Part shown: positions 16,924 to 25,566 of the stretch, piece after piece
Position numbering within the stretch: position 1 is the first letter of the stretch
Layout: every line of letters begins with the position of its first letter
Assembly (NCBI RefSeq): GCF_900142005.1
Contig: NZ_FQZL01000017.1
Coordinates: forward strand, 1 to 64,000
Length of the DNA: 64,000 nt
DNA from: Dethiosulfatibacter aminovorans DSM 17477
Lineage (GTDB): Bacteria; Bacillota; Clostridia; Tissierellales; Dethiosulfatibacteraceae
Direction of reading: 5' to 3'
Translations under genes and position numbers: made by a program
Notes under the pieces: model-generated
Seen by the model: only the letters and a program-made list of their open reading frames with translations
Databases searched by the model: none
Told to the model about the DNA's origin: nothing

Positions 16924-16949
16924 GATTGGTGCCTGTCGTATGAGGTTAT
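16924..16949 (+). repeat. Dispersed repeat C, copy 4
   Basis: ATTGGTGCCTGTCGTATGAG followed by GTTATG. The next 70 bp share TGTGATTTCAATAGTTTAATGG-like sequence with the region after C1 at 4059. Confidence 0.85.
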
Positions 16950-17105
16950 GAGCTATTGGGATGACAGCGAAATGTTGTGATTTCAATAGTTTAATGGTTT
17001 GTGATTAAAATTGAACGAGAATCCGCCGCAAATTTAAATTTTCATTTGAGCGTTGTTTTATTTTACCTTGCAACTACCGGTTGACAAGTTTAAAAGGCCA
17101 ATTGA

Positions 17106-17134
17106 TTGTGCGCAACTGCCAGTATTGATATAAT
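17106..17134 (+). promoter_or_regulatory. Promoter of the XRE/membrane regulator
   Basis: TTGTGC (17106-17111), 17-bp spacer, TATAAT (17129-17134), 43 bp before ATG 17178. Confidence 0.6.
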
Positions 17135-17177
17135 TAAACCATACAGATGGTAGATTGTTTGAAAAGGATGATGGATT

Positions 17178-18158
17178 ATGAAACTGGCAGATAAGATTAT
17201 CAGATTAAGAAAACAGTTCGGATGGTCCCAGGAAGATCTTGCAGAGAAGCTGTCCGTATCGAGACAGTCTGTTTCCAAGTGGGAAAGTGCATCAAGCATT
17301 CCTGACCTGAACAAGATCATCAGATTATCGGAGATTTTCAGCGTGCCCACTGATTACCTCCTTAAGGATGAAGTGGAACTGCCTTCCGGCATTGTGGAAG
17401 ACAGGGATGTGCAGGTTCCAAAGGTTAATTTGAATGAAGCCAGGGCATACCTGGCTGCCAAGGAAAAGATTGCAGGCATAATTGCTGCGGCTGCACTGAT
17501 ATTGATATACTCAGTATTGCCCCTCTTCCTCCTGTTGGCTTATTCCGAAACGGATGGTGCACTCATTTCGTCGGATATGGCTGCAGGTGTCGGACTGGTG
17601 ACCTTGTTCCTCATGGTGATCATCGGTGTCATGGCGGCTATTTCAACATTGAAATACAAGAGGAATTTTGAGAAGATTGAGGAAAGTGAATTTGAACTCG
17701 ACTATGGGGTGGAAAGCATTTTGGACGAACAGGCTGAAGACTACAGACATGTATTTGTCTTCAGACTGGCGGTGAGTGTGGGAATGTTCATATTTGCCGT
17801 ATTGCCCCTGATAGTAAGCAGTTTTTTGACCGACCTGGAATGGATATTGATCTTGATGCTTTGCCTGATGATAGCCATAGCGGGTGCAGGAGTATATATC
17901 CTGGTTCCGTCCGCTTCCAAGCACGGAGCTTACAACAGGCTCCTGGCAAGAGGTGATTACGCACCTTCGAGAAGGGCCGAGACCAAGCTGGCCGAGAAAA
18001 TAGGAGCCATCTACTGGCCGCTCATGGTAGCCATCTATCTTGGATGGAGTTTCCTGACCATGGACTGGCACATAACCTGGATCGTATGGCCTATAGCAGG
18101 TGTATCCTTTGCAGCGATCATGGGCTTGGCGGGATTGTTTGCCGGAGGCAAGAAATAG
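17178..18158 (+). CDS. XRE-family regulator fused to a six-helix membrane domain
   Basis: Residues 1-62 are a Cro/CI-type helix-turn-helix ([33 protein letters not shown]). After a linker come about six transmembrane segments from residue 95 to the end ([88 protein letters not shown]). This membrane-tethered HTH architecture is common in Firmicutes; the signal and targets are unknown. Codon use is richer in G and C than the TA modules before it, so it looks like resident chromosome. Its final 54 codons are duplicated at 5386-5550, marking it as the probable junction of the island. Confidence 0.85.
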   Translation: MKLADKIIRLRKQFGWSQEDLAEKLSVSRQSVSKWESASSIPDLNKIIRLSEIFSVPTDYLLKDEVELPSGIVEDRDVQVPKVNLNEARAYLAAKEKIAGIIAAAALILIYSVLPLFLLLAYSETDGALISSDMAAGVGLVTLFLMVIIGVMAAISTLKYKRNFEKIEESEFELDYGVESILDEQAEDYRHVFVFRLAVSVGMFIFAVLPLIVSSFLTDLEWILILMLCLMIAIAGAGVYILVPSASKHGAYNRLLARGDYAPSRRAETKLAEKIGAIYWPLMVAIYLGWSFLTMDWHITWIVWPIAGVSFAAIMGLAGLFAGGKK

Positions 18159-18169
18159 AAAAGAATAAT

Positions 18170-18331
18170 ATCAAAATTAAATATGTTTTTAAAAGAACGG
18201 TTGGGAAAACTAGCAAATCAGAGATTTCAAAACTATGTCCGGATATTAGTGTTACAACTATTGAACGTACTTTGGCTAATTTATATAGATGTCTGCAAAG
18301 GCGATTTGCGGCGATAAAAAAGGGATGTTGA
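18170..18331 (+). pseudogene. C-terminal winged-helix remnant of a Fic-family gene
   Basis: In frame the stretch reads KTSKSEISKLCPDISVTTIERTLANL, the C-terminal winged helix common in Fic-domain proteins (usually ...SRRTIERDLKKL-like, followed by GAGRSTAY). The catalytic HPFxxGNGR part is absent, and the end is replaced by unrelated residues. Confidence 0.5.
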
Positions 18332-18340
18332 GTCCCTTTT
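18318..18340. terminator. Bidirectional terminator between the XRE region and the acyltransferase
   Basis: AAAAGGGA / TCCCTTTT stem with a 7-base loop and A/T tracts on both sides, placed between convergent genes. Confidence 0.7.
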
Positions 18341-18343
18341 ATC

Positions 18344-19378
18344 TTATATGTTCTTACGTCTAAAAAGGTCACTTGTATGATATTTACTGATCCTGGCTTT
18401 CGCAAAAGTGTATGCAACCGAAGACAGTGTACTGACAGGTATTACGATTGCTGTGTATAACACGAGTCTCAAAGTCAGTGATGATATGCTTGTTTTGTCC
18501 GCAAACCATATAGCCGCTATCAGTACCAGTGGGTGCATCAAATAAATATAGAACGAGCTTTTGCTCAGATTCCTGACTGTATCATACTTGTCGGAAACTT
18601 TTCCCACAAGGTAGATTCCCACGATGTACAGAAAGAATATTGAAAATACCGAATATACAAACCATAAATTTATTGTGGCCGGATTGGATGTATAATAGAA
18701 ATATGTGTACATGGCTGCAGTAGCGGTATAACCTGCAGTTGAAATGAGTGCAGTACTTCTTTTGCCCATGATCCTCATGGACTTGTCGTGGTTTTTTGTA
18801 AGATATATGCCTAAGACAAAGAAAAACATGTATTTTAAGAATATCCTGTCGCTGTATAAGAAATCAAGCTCCGAAGCCAGAATGAAATTAACGGCGCCAA
18901 CAACTGCAAGAATCAATTCATGGTTGAACTTTTCAAACATGTAGTTGAATATGGGAGACAAAAAATACAGCTGAGTCAATATGACTATGAAATACAAATG
19001 GTAGCACATGGTGCCCAGAAAAAGGCTCTTTATAAAAAAGGACAGGCTTATTCCATAATATCCCTGGTATATGAATACCATATAATATGCAAGATTCCAG
19101 AATAAATAAGGGATCAATATTCTGGGAAGCCTTTTCCCTAGAAATTCACCATATTCGAATTTCCTGTTCCTGTAGGAATAAAAGCTGGTGACACCGCTAA
19201 GGAACAAAAAAGCCGGAGTGGTGTATTTTATGCTCCTATTCAACAGTGTCACTATTTTAAGATGGATGCTTCCAGGCAGGTAGCCCACCACCCCTATTGC
19301 TGAAATATGAACCAGGATTACCGAATAACATGCAATAATCCTGATATAATCGAGTTCCCTCAATCTGTTTTTTGACAT
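18344..19378 (-). CDS. Acyltransferase 3 family membrane protein (OafA/WecH-like)
   Basis: A 344-residue, about ten-helix integral membrane O-acyltransferase. The family start is present (RLRELDYIRIIACYSVILVHIS, with the conserved His21 region), then FLFLSGVTSFYSYRNRKF, RLPRILIPYLFWN and YHLYFIVILTQLYFLSPIF, all conserved in Acyl_transf_3. It would move an acyl group (often acetyl) from the cytoplasm to surface polysaccharide or peptidoglycan sugars. AGGAG stands before ATG 19378. It is next to the O-antigen-ligase-like and murJ-like genes, on the opposite strand. Confidence 0.88.
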   Translation of the reverse strand: MSKNRLRELDYIRIIACYSVILVHISAIGVVGYLPGSIHLKIVTLLNRSIKYTTPAFLFLSGVTSFYSYRNRKFEYGEFLGKRLPRILIPYLFWNLAYYMVFIYQGYYGISLSFFIKSLFLGTMCYHLYFIVILTQLYFLSPIFNYMFEKFNHELILAVVGAVNFILASELDFLYSDRIFLKYMFFFVLGIYLTKNHDKSMRIMGKRSTALISTAGYTATAAMYTYFYYTSNPATINLWFVYSVFSIFFLYIVGIYLVGKVSDKYDTVRNLSKSSFYIYLMHPLVLIAAIWFADKTSISSLTLRLVLYTAIVIPVSTLSSVAYTFAKARISKYHTSDLFRRKNI

Positions 19379-19457
19379 TGACTTCTCCTGGTATCAAGTA
19401 CCTTTTTTGAATTTATACTGTATATTAACAGAATATAATGTCCATTACAAGCAAAAC

Positions 19458-19482
19458 ATTGGTGACGGAAACATGGGTATGA
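19458..19482 (+). repeat. Divergent A-like repeat
   Basis: ATTGGTGACGGAAACATGGG followed by TATGA; about 80% like copy 6 of repeat A (GGTACCGGGAACATGAGTATGA). It lies outside the TA modules, so the family may be spread through the genome. Confidence 0.5.
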
Positions 19483-19504
19483 AAAGGGACAAAGAGTCCC
19501 TTTT
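19482..19504 (+). terminator. Terminator-like hairpin
   Basis: AAAAGGGAC-AAAGA-GTCCCTTTT, a perfect 9-bp stem, next to the divergent A-like repeat. Confidence 0.65.
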
Positions 19505-19659
19505 ATCAAAAGGTAAAAATGAATAAATATTAAGCATATGGCGATGATATAAATGTCAATATGAATTGTGCTTATGCTTTAAAATGCGCGTGCTTTGCAA
19601 TATAATATAAGTATATAGACTGAGAAATATAATATCATCAATTATCAGGAGGATATATT

Positions 19660-20919
19660 GTGAAAGATATTGTAGAGACACAAGAAAAAAACAAAATAGT
19701 GATATTCTTAATTTGTATTATATCAATATTTCTCAATCACCAGAAACCAATTTCGGGGATTAATATATCAATTTCAGATATTGCATTAGTACTTCTTTTC
19801 TATATTTATTTAATTAATAATGAGTTGTTCATACCGAAAAAAGTTTTACTATTTTTCGTGTTCTTATCTATAACAAATTTATGCACGTCAGTTTTTATTT
19901 CTCCTAATAAATTCAATTATGGTCTTAATATCAATTCAATTCTCAATGACTATATTAAAATGGTTGCTTCATTTTTATATTTTTTATTTGGTTATAACCT
20001 GGTCAAGAACAGAATGACTATGTCGGCATACAAGTGGTATTCCATAATGTCTATTTTCATGGGTGGTTTAGGTATAGTACTTGTATTGCTGGACATAAAT
20101 GTTTTCAGGAGCATTCTATTTTATGAAGGGTCACGTTATGTTGGATTGATGAATGATCCAAACTATTTTTCATTAATTCAATGCAGTGTTTTAGTTTACG
20201 TAATAAATAATGAACAATTAAGCAAGATGATTAAGGCACTAATTTGTGCATCATTATTTCTATCAATAGCACTATCAGGTTCGAAAACCGGCATGATAAT
20301 ATGTATATTATATTTATTTGTTTCATATATGCGAATGCTAATTAAAAATAAGTCATATAAACATATAAGCTATAATTTATTATTTTTGATATTTATATTT
20401 ATTTCAGGCTCTCTTTTACTAAGTGCAATGCAAGTATTAATGGACCAGCTGGTTAGCATAAACCCGGTGATTGGAAGAATCAGATTGCTGTTTACTGATT
20501 TCAATGCAGCCATATCAGCAAATGGGTCTATTAGGCTTAAGGTATGGACAGATGCTATTGAAATCATTAAACAGTCGCCTTTGCTGGGAGTGGGTACTGG
20601 TTCATATTTGCCTGCCAGAATATCATATGGTAGTGGAAGTCTTGCCCATAATACATTCTTACAAATCATAGCTGAATGGGGTGTTCCATTTGCAATGCTG
20701 TTGTTCCTGAATATGATAAATGTCTTTTCCAAGACCAGGAAATTTTGTGGCAGCAGGGACATGATAATAATGAGAGACATGCTGATTGTTTTTCTACTTG
20801 GCTCACTCTCTTTATCTCTTAATAATGCTAGAATGCTATGGATGTTTTTCGGGGTACTATATAGCGTTAGTTTGTGCGAGAATCACGAGGAGGATTATAG
20901 AAACGAAGCAGGATTTTAG
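19660..20919 (+). CDS. O-antigen ligase/polymerase-like membrane protein
   Basis: A 419-residue protein with about eleven to twelve hydrophobic segments and the Wzy_C (O-antigen ligase) signature around residues 305-335: LLGVGTGSYLPAR ... AHNTFLQIIAEWGVP. Such proteins polymerise or ligate lipid-linked oligosaccharides on the outer face of the membrane. GTG 19660 is preceded by AGGAGG (19647-19652). The murJ-like flippase follows 44 bp later, so the two form a flippase-polymerase pair for a surface polysaccharide. Confidence 0.83.
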   Translation: MKDIVETQEKNKIVIFLICIISIFLNHQKPISGINISISDIALVLLFYIYLINNELFIPKKVLLFFVFLSITNLCTSVFISPNKFNYGLNINSILNDYIKMVASFLYFLFGYNLVKNRMTMSAYKWYSIMSIFMGGLGIVLVLLDINVFRSILFYEGSRYVGLMNDPNYFSLIQCSVLVYVINNEQLSKMIKALICASLFLSIALSGSKTGMIICILYLFVSYMRMLIKNKSYKHISYNLLFLIFIFISGSLLLSAMQVLMDQLVSINPVIGRIRLLFTDFNAAISANGSIRLKVWTDAIEIIKQSPLLGVGTGSYLPARISYGSGSLAHNTFLQIIAEWGVPFAMLLFLNMINVFSKTRKFCGSRDMIIMRDMLIVFLLGSLSLSLNNARMLWMFFGVLYSVSLCENHEEDYRNEAGF

Positions 20920-20963
20920 CAATGGATAACCGTATCAAATAATGCTTAAGAGGCAGGTTGATA

Positions 20964-22511
20964 ATGAATAGAATTGCAATATATCTAATGTTGATAACAA
21001 TATTGTCTAAAGTGACAGGTTTTGCCAGAGATATAGTGGTTTCATATTTTTATGGTGTATCGAGTATAACAGATGCTTACTTAATTTCGCTCACTATTCC
21101 CGACACAATCTTTGCTTTTATCGGTACGGGAATTGCGACTAGTTTTATTCCCATATACAATAGTCTGATAGAAGAGAAAGATGGCATAGCTGCAAATAGG
21201 TTTACCAGTAATGTAATAAACTTGATCTTAATAATAAGCACAGTGATCACCATAACCGTTTTAGTTTTCACAGTTCCGGCAATTCAGCTGTTTGCATCAG
21301 GTTTTAAAGGGGAAACGTTGAAGTTAACTGCTCAATTTGTAAGGTTCAGTATATTTACAGTGTATTTCTCAGGTTTGATTTATGTGTTTACCGCATTTTT
21401 GCAGTTGAAAAACAATTATTTGGGTCCGGCACTTAGAATTATTCCATACAATGTTTTAATAATTATATCTATAATATTAAGTAGTAAAACTGATACTATT
21501 GTTTTGGCCATTGGCAATATCTTTGCATTTGCAGTTCAATTCATATTTTTGCTGAAATTAGTATCGAAAGAAAGGTACAGGCATGGATTTACTATAGATT
21601 TAAATGATACATATTTAAGGGAAATGTTGGTTTTATCTATTCCGGTGATATTGGGAGTATCGATAAATCAATTAAACATATTGGTTGATAAAAATATTGC
21701 ATCTCGAATTATGGTTGGGGGAATATCTGCACTTTCTTATTCCAGCAGGCTTAATCTCTTTATCCAGGGAATCTTTGTTGTACCGATAACGACTGTAATG
21801 TATCCTATGATTTCAAGGATGGTTGTGGCTAAGGACGAAGAACGATTAAAAAAAACAATATATTCTTCAATAAACAGCGTTAATTTATTGTTGGTCCCCG
21901 CTACATTTGGAGCTGTATTATTTTCAAAACAGATTGTGGCATTATTGTTTGGAAGAGGCGCATTTGATAGTAATGCAATTGTTATAACTGCCAGTGCTCT
22001 GGCATTTTACTCTTTAGGGATGGTGGCTGTAGGAATCAGAGATGTATTGTCCAAGTCTTTTTATGCTATGAAAGACACAAAAACACCAGTGATCAATACC
22101 ACTATAGGAGTGTCTCTCAACATAATTCTTAATATATTATTATCAAGGTATTTAGGTATAGGAGGACTTGCATTGGCAACAAGCATATCCGCGTTTTTTA
22201 CAATGGGATTAATGTTTATGAGTCTTAATAAAAAGCTGAGAGTGCTTGGCCTAAAGAAAATGACAATTGAATTAATGAAAATACTCCTGGCTTCATCAGC
22301 CATGGGTGTTGTTTCAAAGTTATTCTTCTATAATTTTATGAGCAATGAATTTAATCAAAGTCTGTCACTTGTCTTTTCCATAGTGATCGGTGCGATTACT
22401 TACTTCATATTAGTCTATCTTATGAAAGTAGAAGAGGTTAGAAGTATGGTTGCTGCTATTGGAAAAAGGTTCAACATAGCTGATATGATCATCAAGAGGG
22501 TTCAGAAGTAG
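20964..22511 (+). CDS. murJ: MurJ/MviN-type lipid flippase
   Basis: A 515-residue, about 14-helix MVF-family exporter. Diagnostic stretches: ILSKVTGFARDIVVSYFYG, TDAYLISLTIPD, the SINQLNILVDKNIASRI loop and LLFGRGAFDS. It flips lipid-linked glycans (lipid II or polysaccharide repeat units). ATG 20964 is preferred to TTG 20958 for spacing from GAGG. Given its place after an O-antigen-ligase-like gene, it may serve surface polysaccharide rather than peptidoglycan. Odd: the last codons (IADMIIKR, then VQK and stop) match a segment of ugd in sequence and frame, suggesting that its tail came from a recombination with an ugd copy. Confidence 0.9.
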   Translation: MNRIAIYLMLITILSKVTGFARDIVVSYFYGVSSITDAYLISLTIPDTIFAFIGTGIATSFIPIYNSLIEEKDGIAANRFTSNVINLILIISTVITITVLVFTVPAIQLFASGFKGETLKLTAQFVRFSIFTVYFSGLIYVFTAFLQLKNNYLGPALRIIPYNVLIIISIILSSKTDTIVLAIGNIFAFAVQFIFLLKLVSKERYRHGFTIDLNDTYLREMLVLSIPVILGVSINQLNILVDKNIASRIMVGGISALSYSSRLNLFIQGIFVVPITTVMYPMISRMVVAKDEERLKKTIYSSINSVNLLLVPATFGAVLFSKQIVALLFGRGAFDSNAIVITASALAFYSLGMVAVGIRDVLSKSFYAMKDTKTPVINTTIGVSLNIILNILLSRYLGIGGLALATSISAFFTMGLMFMSLNKKLRVLGLKKMTIELMKILLASSAMGVVSKLFFYNFMSNEFNQSLSLVFSIVIGAITYFILVYLMKVEEVRSMVAAIGKRFNIADMIIKRVQK

Positions 22512-22644
22512 TATAACAGTTAGTTGTTTTATATGCACAAAATACGATTTTGCACCAACAACCATTAATGTTTTTAATTATTATATTTTAAAATATAATA
22601 TTATAGAGTATAATAAGCATATAAACCATTGAAGAAGGTGCGAT

Positions 22645-24036
22645 ATGAATCAAAGATTTATAGACAGGGTTGATGAACTGGACTTCTTAAAAAGCGAATA
22701 TGAAAATGATGGTTCTTCTTTTGTAGTTATATATGGGAGAAGGAGAATAGGAAAGACATCATTGATCAGGGAGTTTCTGAGTAATAGGAAAGGGTTGTAT
22801 TTCCTTGCTACTGAGGAAGGAGAAAGACAAAATATTGATGCTTTCAAATCCATGGTTGCAGAGTATACCGGCAACAGGTTTCTAATGAGAGGCAGTGATT
22901 TTTCTTGGGAGGATGTATTTCTGGCATTCAGAGACTACAAGAGGGATGAGAGGAAGATTCTGGTTATTGATGAGTTTCAGTATTTGGGCAAGTCCAATAA
23001 GTCATTTCCTTCGGTATTTCAAAAAATATGGGATATTCATTTGGCAGATGAAAACATTATGGTTATCCTGTGTGGGTCTCTAATAAATATGATGGAAAGT
23101 CAGGTTTTATCATATTCATCACCCTTGTATGGAAGAAGAACGGGTCAGATCAAGCTTAAGCAGATTTCATTCAAGGATTATGGAGGCTTTTTTCAGAAAC
23201 GGTCAAGAAAAGAACTAATAGAGTTATATTCCGTAACAGGCGGTGTTCCTAAATATATTGAGCTTCTGAGGAATGAAGAGACGGTTGAGGCTGCGATAGA
23301 GAACAAGATACTAAAAAAATTGAGCTTTCTATATGAGGAACCTTATTTTTTGCTGGAGAAAGAGGTCAGGGATATAGGAACGTATTTTTCAATTATCAGG
23401 ACTATCGCTTCCGGTAACCACAAGCTTGGAAAAATTGCTTCCGCCATGGGAACGAATCAAACCAGTATAACCAGATATCTGAAGGTGCTTATGGATCTTG
23501 ACTTGATTGCAAGAATTGTACCTGTGACGGAAGTGAATCCGGATAAAAGTAAAAGTGGCTTGTATTTCTTGTGCGATAATTTTATAGAGTTCTGGTTCAA
23601 ATTTATTTATCCATATAGAAGCCAGATTGAAATGGGAGATTTTGACTATGTGACCGAAAGGATTCGTGAAGGCTTTGTTCAGAATCATGTATCATACGTT
23701 TATGAGGATGTTTGCAGACAATCCTTATGGGAACTCAGTAGGGAAAACAGACTACCCTTCAAGATTATCAGAAACGGCAAGTGGTGGAATCGAACTGAGG
23801 AAATAGATATTGTTGCATTAAACGACCAAACTTGTGACTTGATGGCGGGAGAATGTAAATTTACAAACAATAAAGTTGATGTGGATGTTTTTTATAGACT
23901 CGTAGATAAGACTGGTATGATAGATTGGAAAAGGGAAGGTAGAAAAGTATGGTATGTAGTATTTTCCATTTCAGGATTTACAGACAGGTTACTGGAACTG
24001 GCTGAGGAAAGGGAGGATTTGATGCTTTTGAATTGA
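22645..24036 (+). CDS. AAA ATPase with C-terminal DUF234 nuclease-like domain
   Basis: A 463-residue archaeal-type ATPase. Walker A YGRRRIGKTSL, Walker B KILVIDEFQYL, a sensor segment ILCGSLINMM, then a winged helix (LGKIASAMGTNQTSITRYLKVL). The C-terminal DUF234 domain has a restriction-endonuclease-like core (EEIDIVAL ... GECKFTN). Function is unknown; many copies occur per genome in anaerobes, often near mobile regions. It is alone in its unit, ended by the strong hairpin at 24033. Confidence 0.85.
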   Translation: MNQRFIDRVDELDFLKSEYENDGSSFVVIYGRRRIGKTSLIREFLSNRKGLYFLATEEGERQNIDAFKSMVAEYTGNRFLMRGSDFSWEDVFLAFRDYKRDERKILVIDEFQYLGKSNKSFPSVFQKIWDIHLADENIMVILCGSLINMMESQVLSYSSPLYGRRTGQIKLKQISFKDYGGFFQKRSRKELIELYSVTGGVPKYIELLRNEETVEAAIENKILKKLSFLYEEPYFLLEKEVRDIGTYFSIIRTIASGNHKLGKIASAMGTNQTSITRYLKVLMDLDLIARIVPVTEVNPDKSKSGLYFLCDNFIEFWFKFIYPYRSQIEMGDFDYVTERIREGFVQNHVSYVYEDVCRQSLWELSRENRLPFKIIRNGKWWNRTEEIDIVALNDQTCDLMAGECKFTNNKVDVDVFYRLVDKTGMIDWKREGRKVWYVVFSISGFTDRLLELAEEREDLMLLN

Positions 24037-24066
24037 ACTACCTCCTAGGAGGCGGAGGTAGTTCAA
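24033..24066. terminator. Bidirectional terminator
   Basis: Perfect 13-bp stem TTGAACTACCTCC / GGAGGTAGTTCAA with an 8-base loop, between the convergent ATPase gene (whose stop it includes) and pgi. Confidence 0.85.
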
Positions 24067-24071
24067 AGCTG

Positions 24072-25415
24072 CTATTTCTCCAGTTTTTCAAGCAGTTCTT
24101 TTCTAAGATCTTCAAATCCCGGCTTGCCAAGAAGGGCAAACATGTTCTTCTTGTATGCTTCAACTCCCGGTTGATTAAATGGATTGACGCCTAGAAGGTA
24201 TCCGCTGATTCCGCATGCTTTTTCAAAGAAGTAGATCAACTTCCCAAAATTGAATGCATCGAGAGCCTCCATTGTAAGAACAAGGTTGGGGGTACCTCCG
24301 TCAACATGAGCCAGCAATGTACCTTGGAATGCTTTTTCATTTACGAAATTAAAACCTTTACCGGCAAGGTAATTCAATCCGTCAAGATTCACTTCAGCTT
24401 CTTCGATGATCACGTCGGCTTCAGGATTCTTGACCATGATTACTGTTTCAAAGATGTTGCGGCGTCCTTCCTGAATATACTGTCCCATGGAGTGAAGGTC
24501 TGTCGAGTTGTGGACAGCTGCCGGGAAAATTCCTTTGTTGTCTTTTCCTTCCGACTCGCCGTAAAGTTGTTTCCACCATTCTGCAACAAAAAACATTTGA
24601 GGTTCGTAGTCTACAAGAATCTCCGTTGTTTTTCCCTTGTTGTAAAGGGCATTACGAACAGCGGCATATTGATAACAAATGTTTTCGTTGATGTCGTCAT
24701 TGGCATATTCAAGGCGTCCTGCTTCTGCACCGGCCATCAATTGGTCGATGTCAATTCCTGCAGCCGCAATGGGAAGCAATCCGACAGGCGTCAATACTGA
24801 AAAACGTCCGCCTACATTGTCAGGAATAATAAAAGTTTCATAGCCTTCCGAATCAGAGAGTTCGCGAAGCGCTCCTCTCGCCTTGTCTGTCGTAGCAAAA
24901 ATTCTTGACTTTGCTTCTTCCTTGCCATATTTCTCTTCCACCAGTTTTTTAAGCACCCTGAAGGTGATTCCGGGTTCGGTTGTTGTACCTGACTTAGAAA
25001 TGACATTCAGGCATATATCTTTTCCTTCAAGGAATTTCACCAATTGGCTTAAGTAAGTTCCGCTGATCGTATGACCTGCGAACAATACCTGGGGCCCTTT
25101 TCTTTCTTCCGGAGATTGCATATTGAAAAACGGACTTGTCAGTGCTTCAATAGCAGCTTTCGCACCGAGGTAAGAACCGCCAATTCCGATGATAACCAAC
25201 ACGTCTGCTTTTTCCTGAATTGATTTCGCTGCAGCTTTTATGCGTGCAAACTCTTCTTTATCATATGTTTGAGGCAAATCCATCCAACCGAGAAAATCAT
25301 TTCCCAGGCCAGATTCTTCATGAAGCATTTCATGGGCCACCTTAACCATATTCTCTAAACCTTTTAATTCATGATTGTGAATGCCACTATTGGAATAATC
25401 AAATGTCAAATTCAT
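24072..25415 (-). CDS. pgi: Glucose-6-phosphate isomerase
   Basis: A 447-residue enzyme that interconverts glucose 6-phosphate and fructose 6-phosphate in glycolysis and gluconeogenesis. Short bacterial form. Motifs: [12 protein letters not shown], the phosphate-binding [27 protein letters not shown] and the C-terminal [20 protein letters not shown] with the catalytic region. AAGGGGGA precedes the ATG at 25415. Complete and apparently functional; single-gene unit. Confidence 0.97.
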   Translation of the reverse strand: MNLTFDYSNSGIHNHELKGLENMVKVAHEMLHEESGLGNDFLGWMDLPQTYDKEEFARIKAAAKSIQEKADVLVIIGIGGSYLGAKAAIEALTSPFFNMQSPEERKGPQVLFAGHTISGTYLSQLVKFLEGKDICLNVISKSGTTTEPGITFRVLKKLVEEKYGKEEAKSRIFATTDKARGALRELSDSEGYETFIIPDNVGGRFSVLTPVGLLPIAAAGIDIDQLMAGAEAGRLEYANDDINENICYQYAAVRNALYNKGKTTEILVDYEPQMFFVAEWWKQLYGESEGKDNKGIFPAAVHNSTDLHSMGQYIQEGRRNIFETVIMVKNPEADVIIEEAEVNLDGLNYLAGKGFNFVNEKAFQGTLLAHVDGGTPNLVLTMEALDAFNFGKLIYFFEKACGISGYLLGVNPFNQPGVEAYKKNMFALLGKPGFEDLRKELLEKLEK

Positions 25416-25566
25416 ATAATCCCCCTTAGAATTGTTTAGTGCAATATTTTTATAAGTATATTATAACATTCAGGGAATAATGAAACAAGAATATGGTTTT
25501 AGGCATTGTACTCACTCCTATACGGTCATCCCATAATTTGAATTGCTTACGGGTTGTCTTGGAATT

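Larger units (their letters stand above)
16786..17177. other. Gene-free stretch before the XRE/membrane gene
   Basis: Holds a hairpin at 16779-16797, repeat C copy 4 at 16924 and, at the right end, the promoter of the XRE gene. No gene seen. Confidence 0.6.

Noticed and set aside
2597-16949. Repeats A and C as integron attC sites
   Set aside because: No integron integrase is present, the repeats lack the long imperfect palindrome of attC, and the nearby recombinases are of the RIT type. I keep only the neutral statement that they mark module borders.
24306-24800. A 164-codon open frame opposite pgi
   Set aside because: It lies wholly inside the strongly conserved pgi gene, has no ribosome site and shows no known motif.
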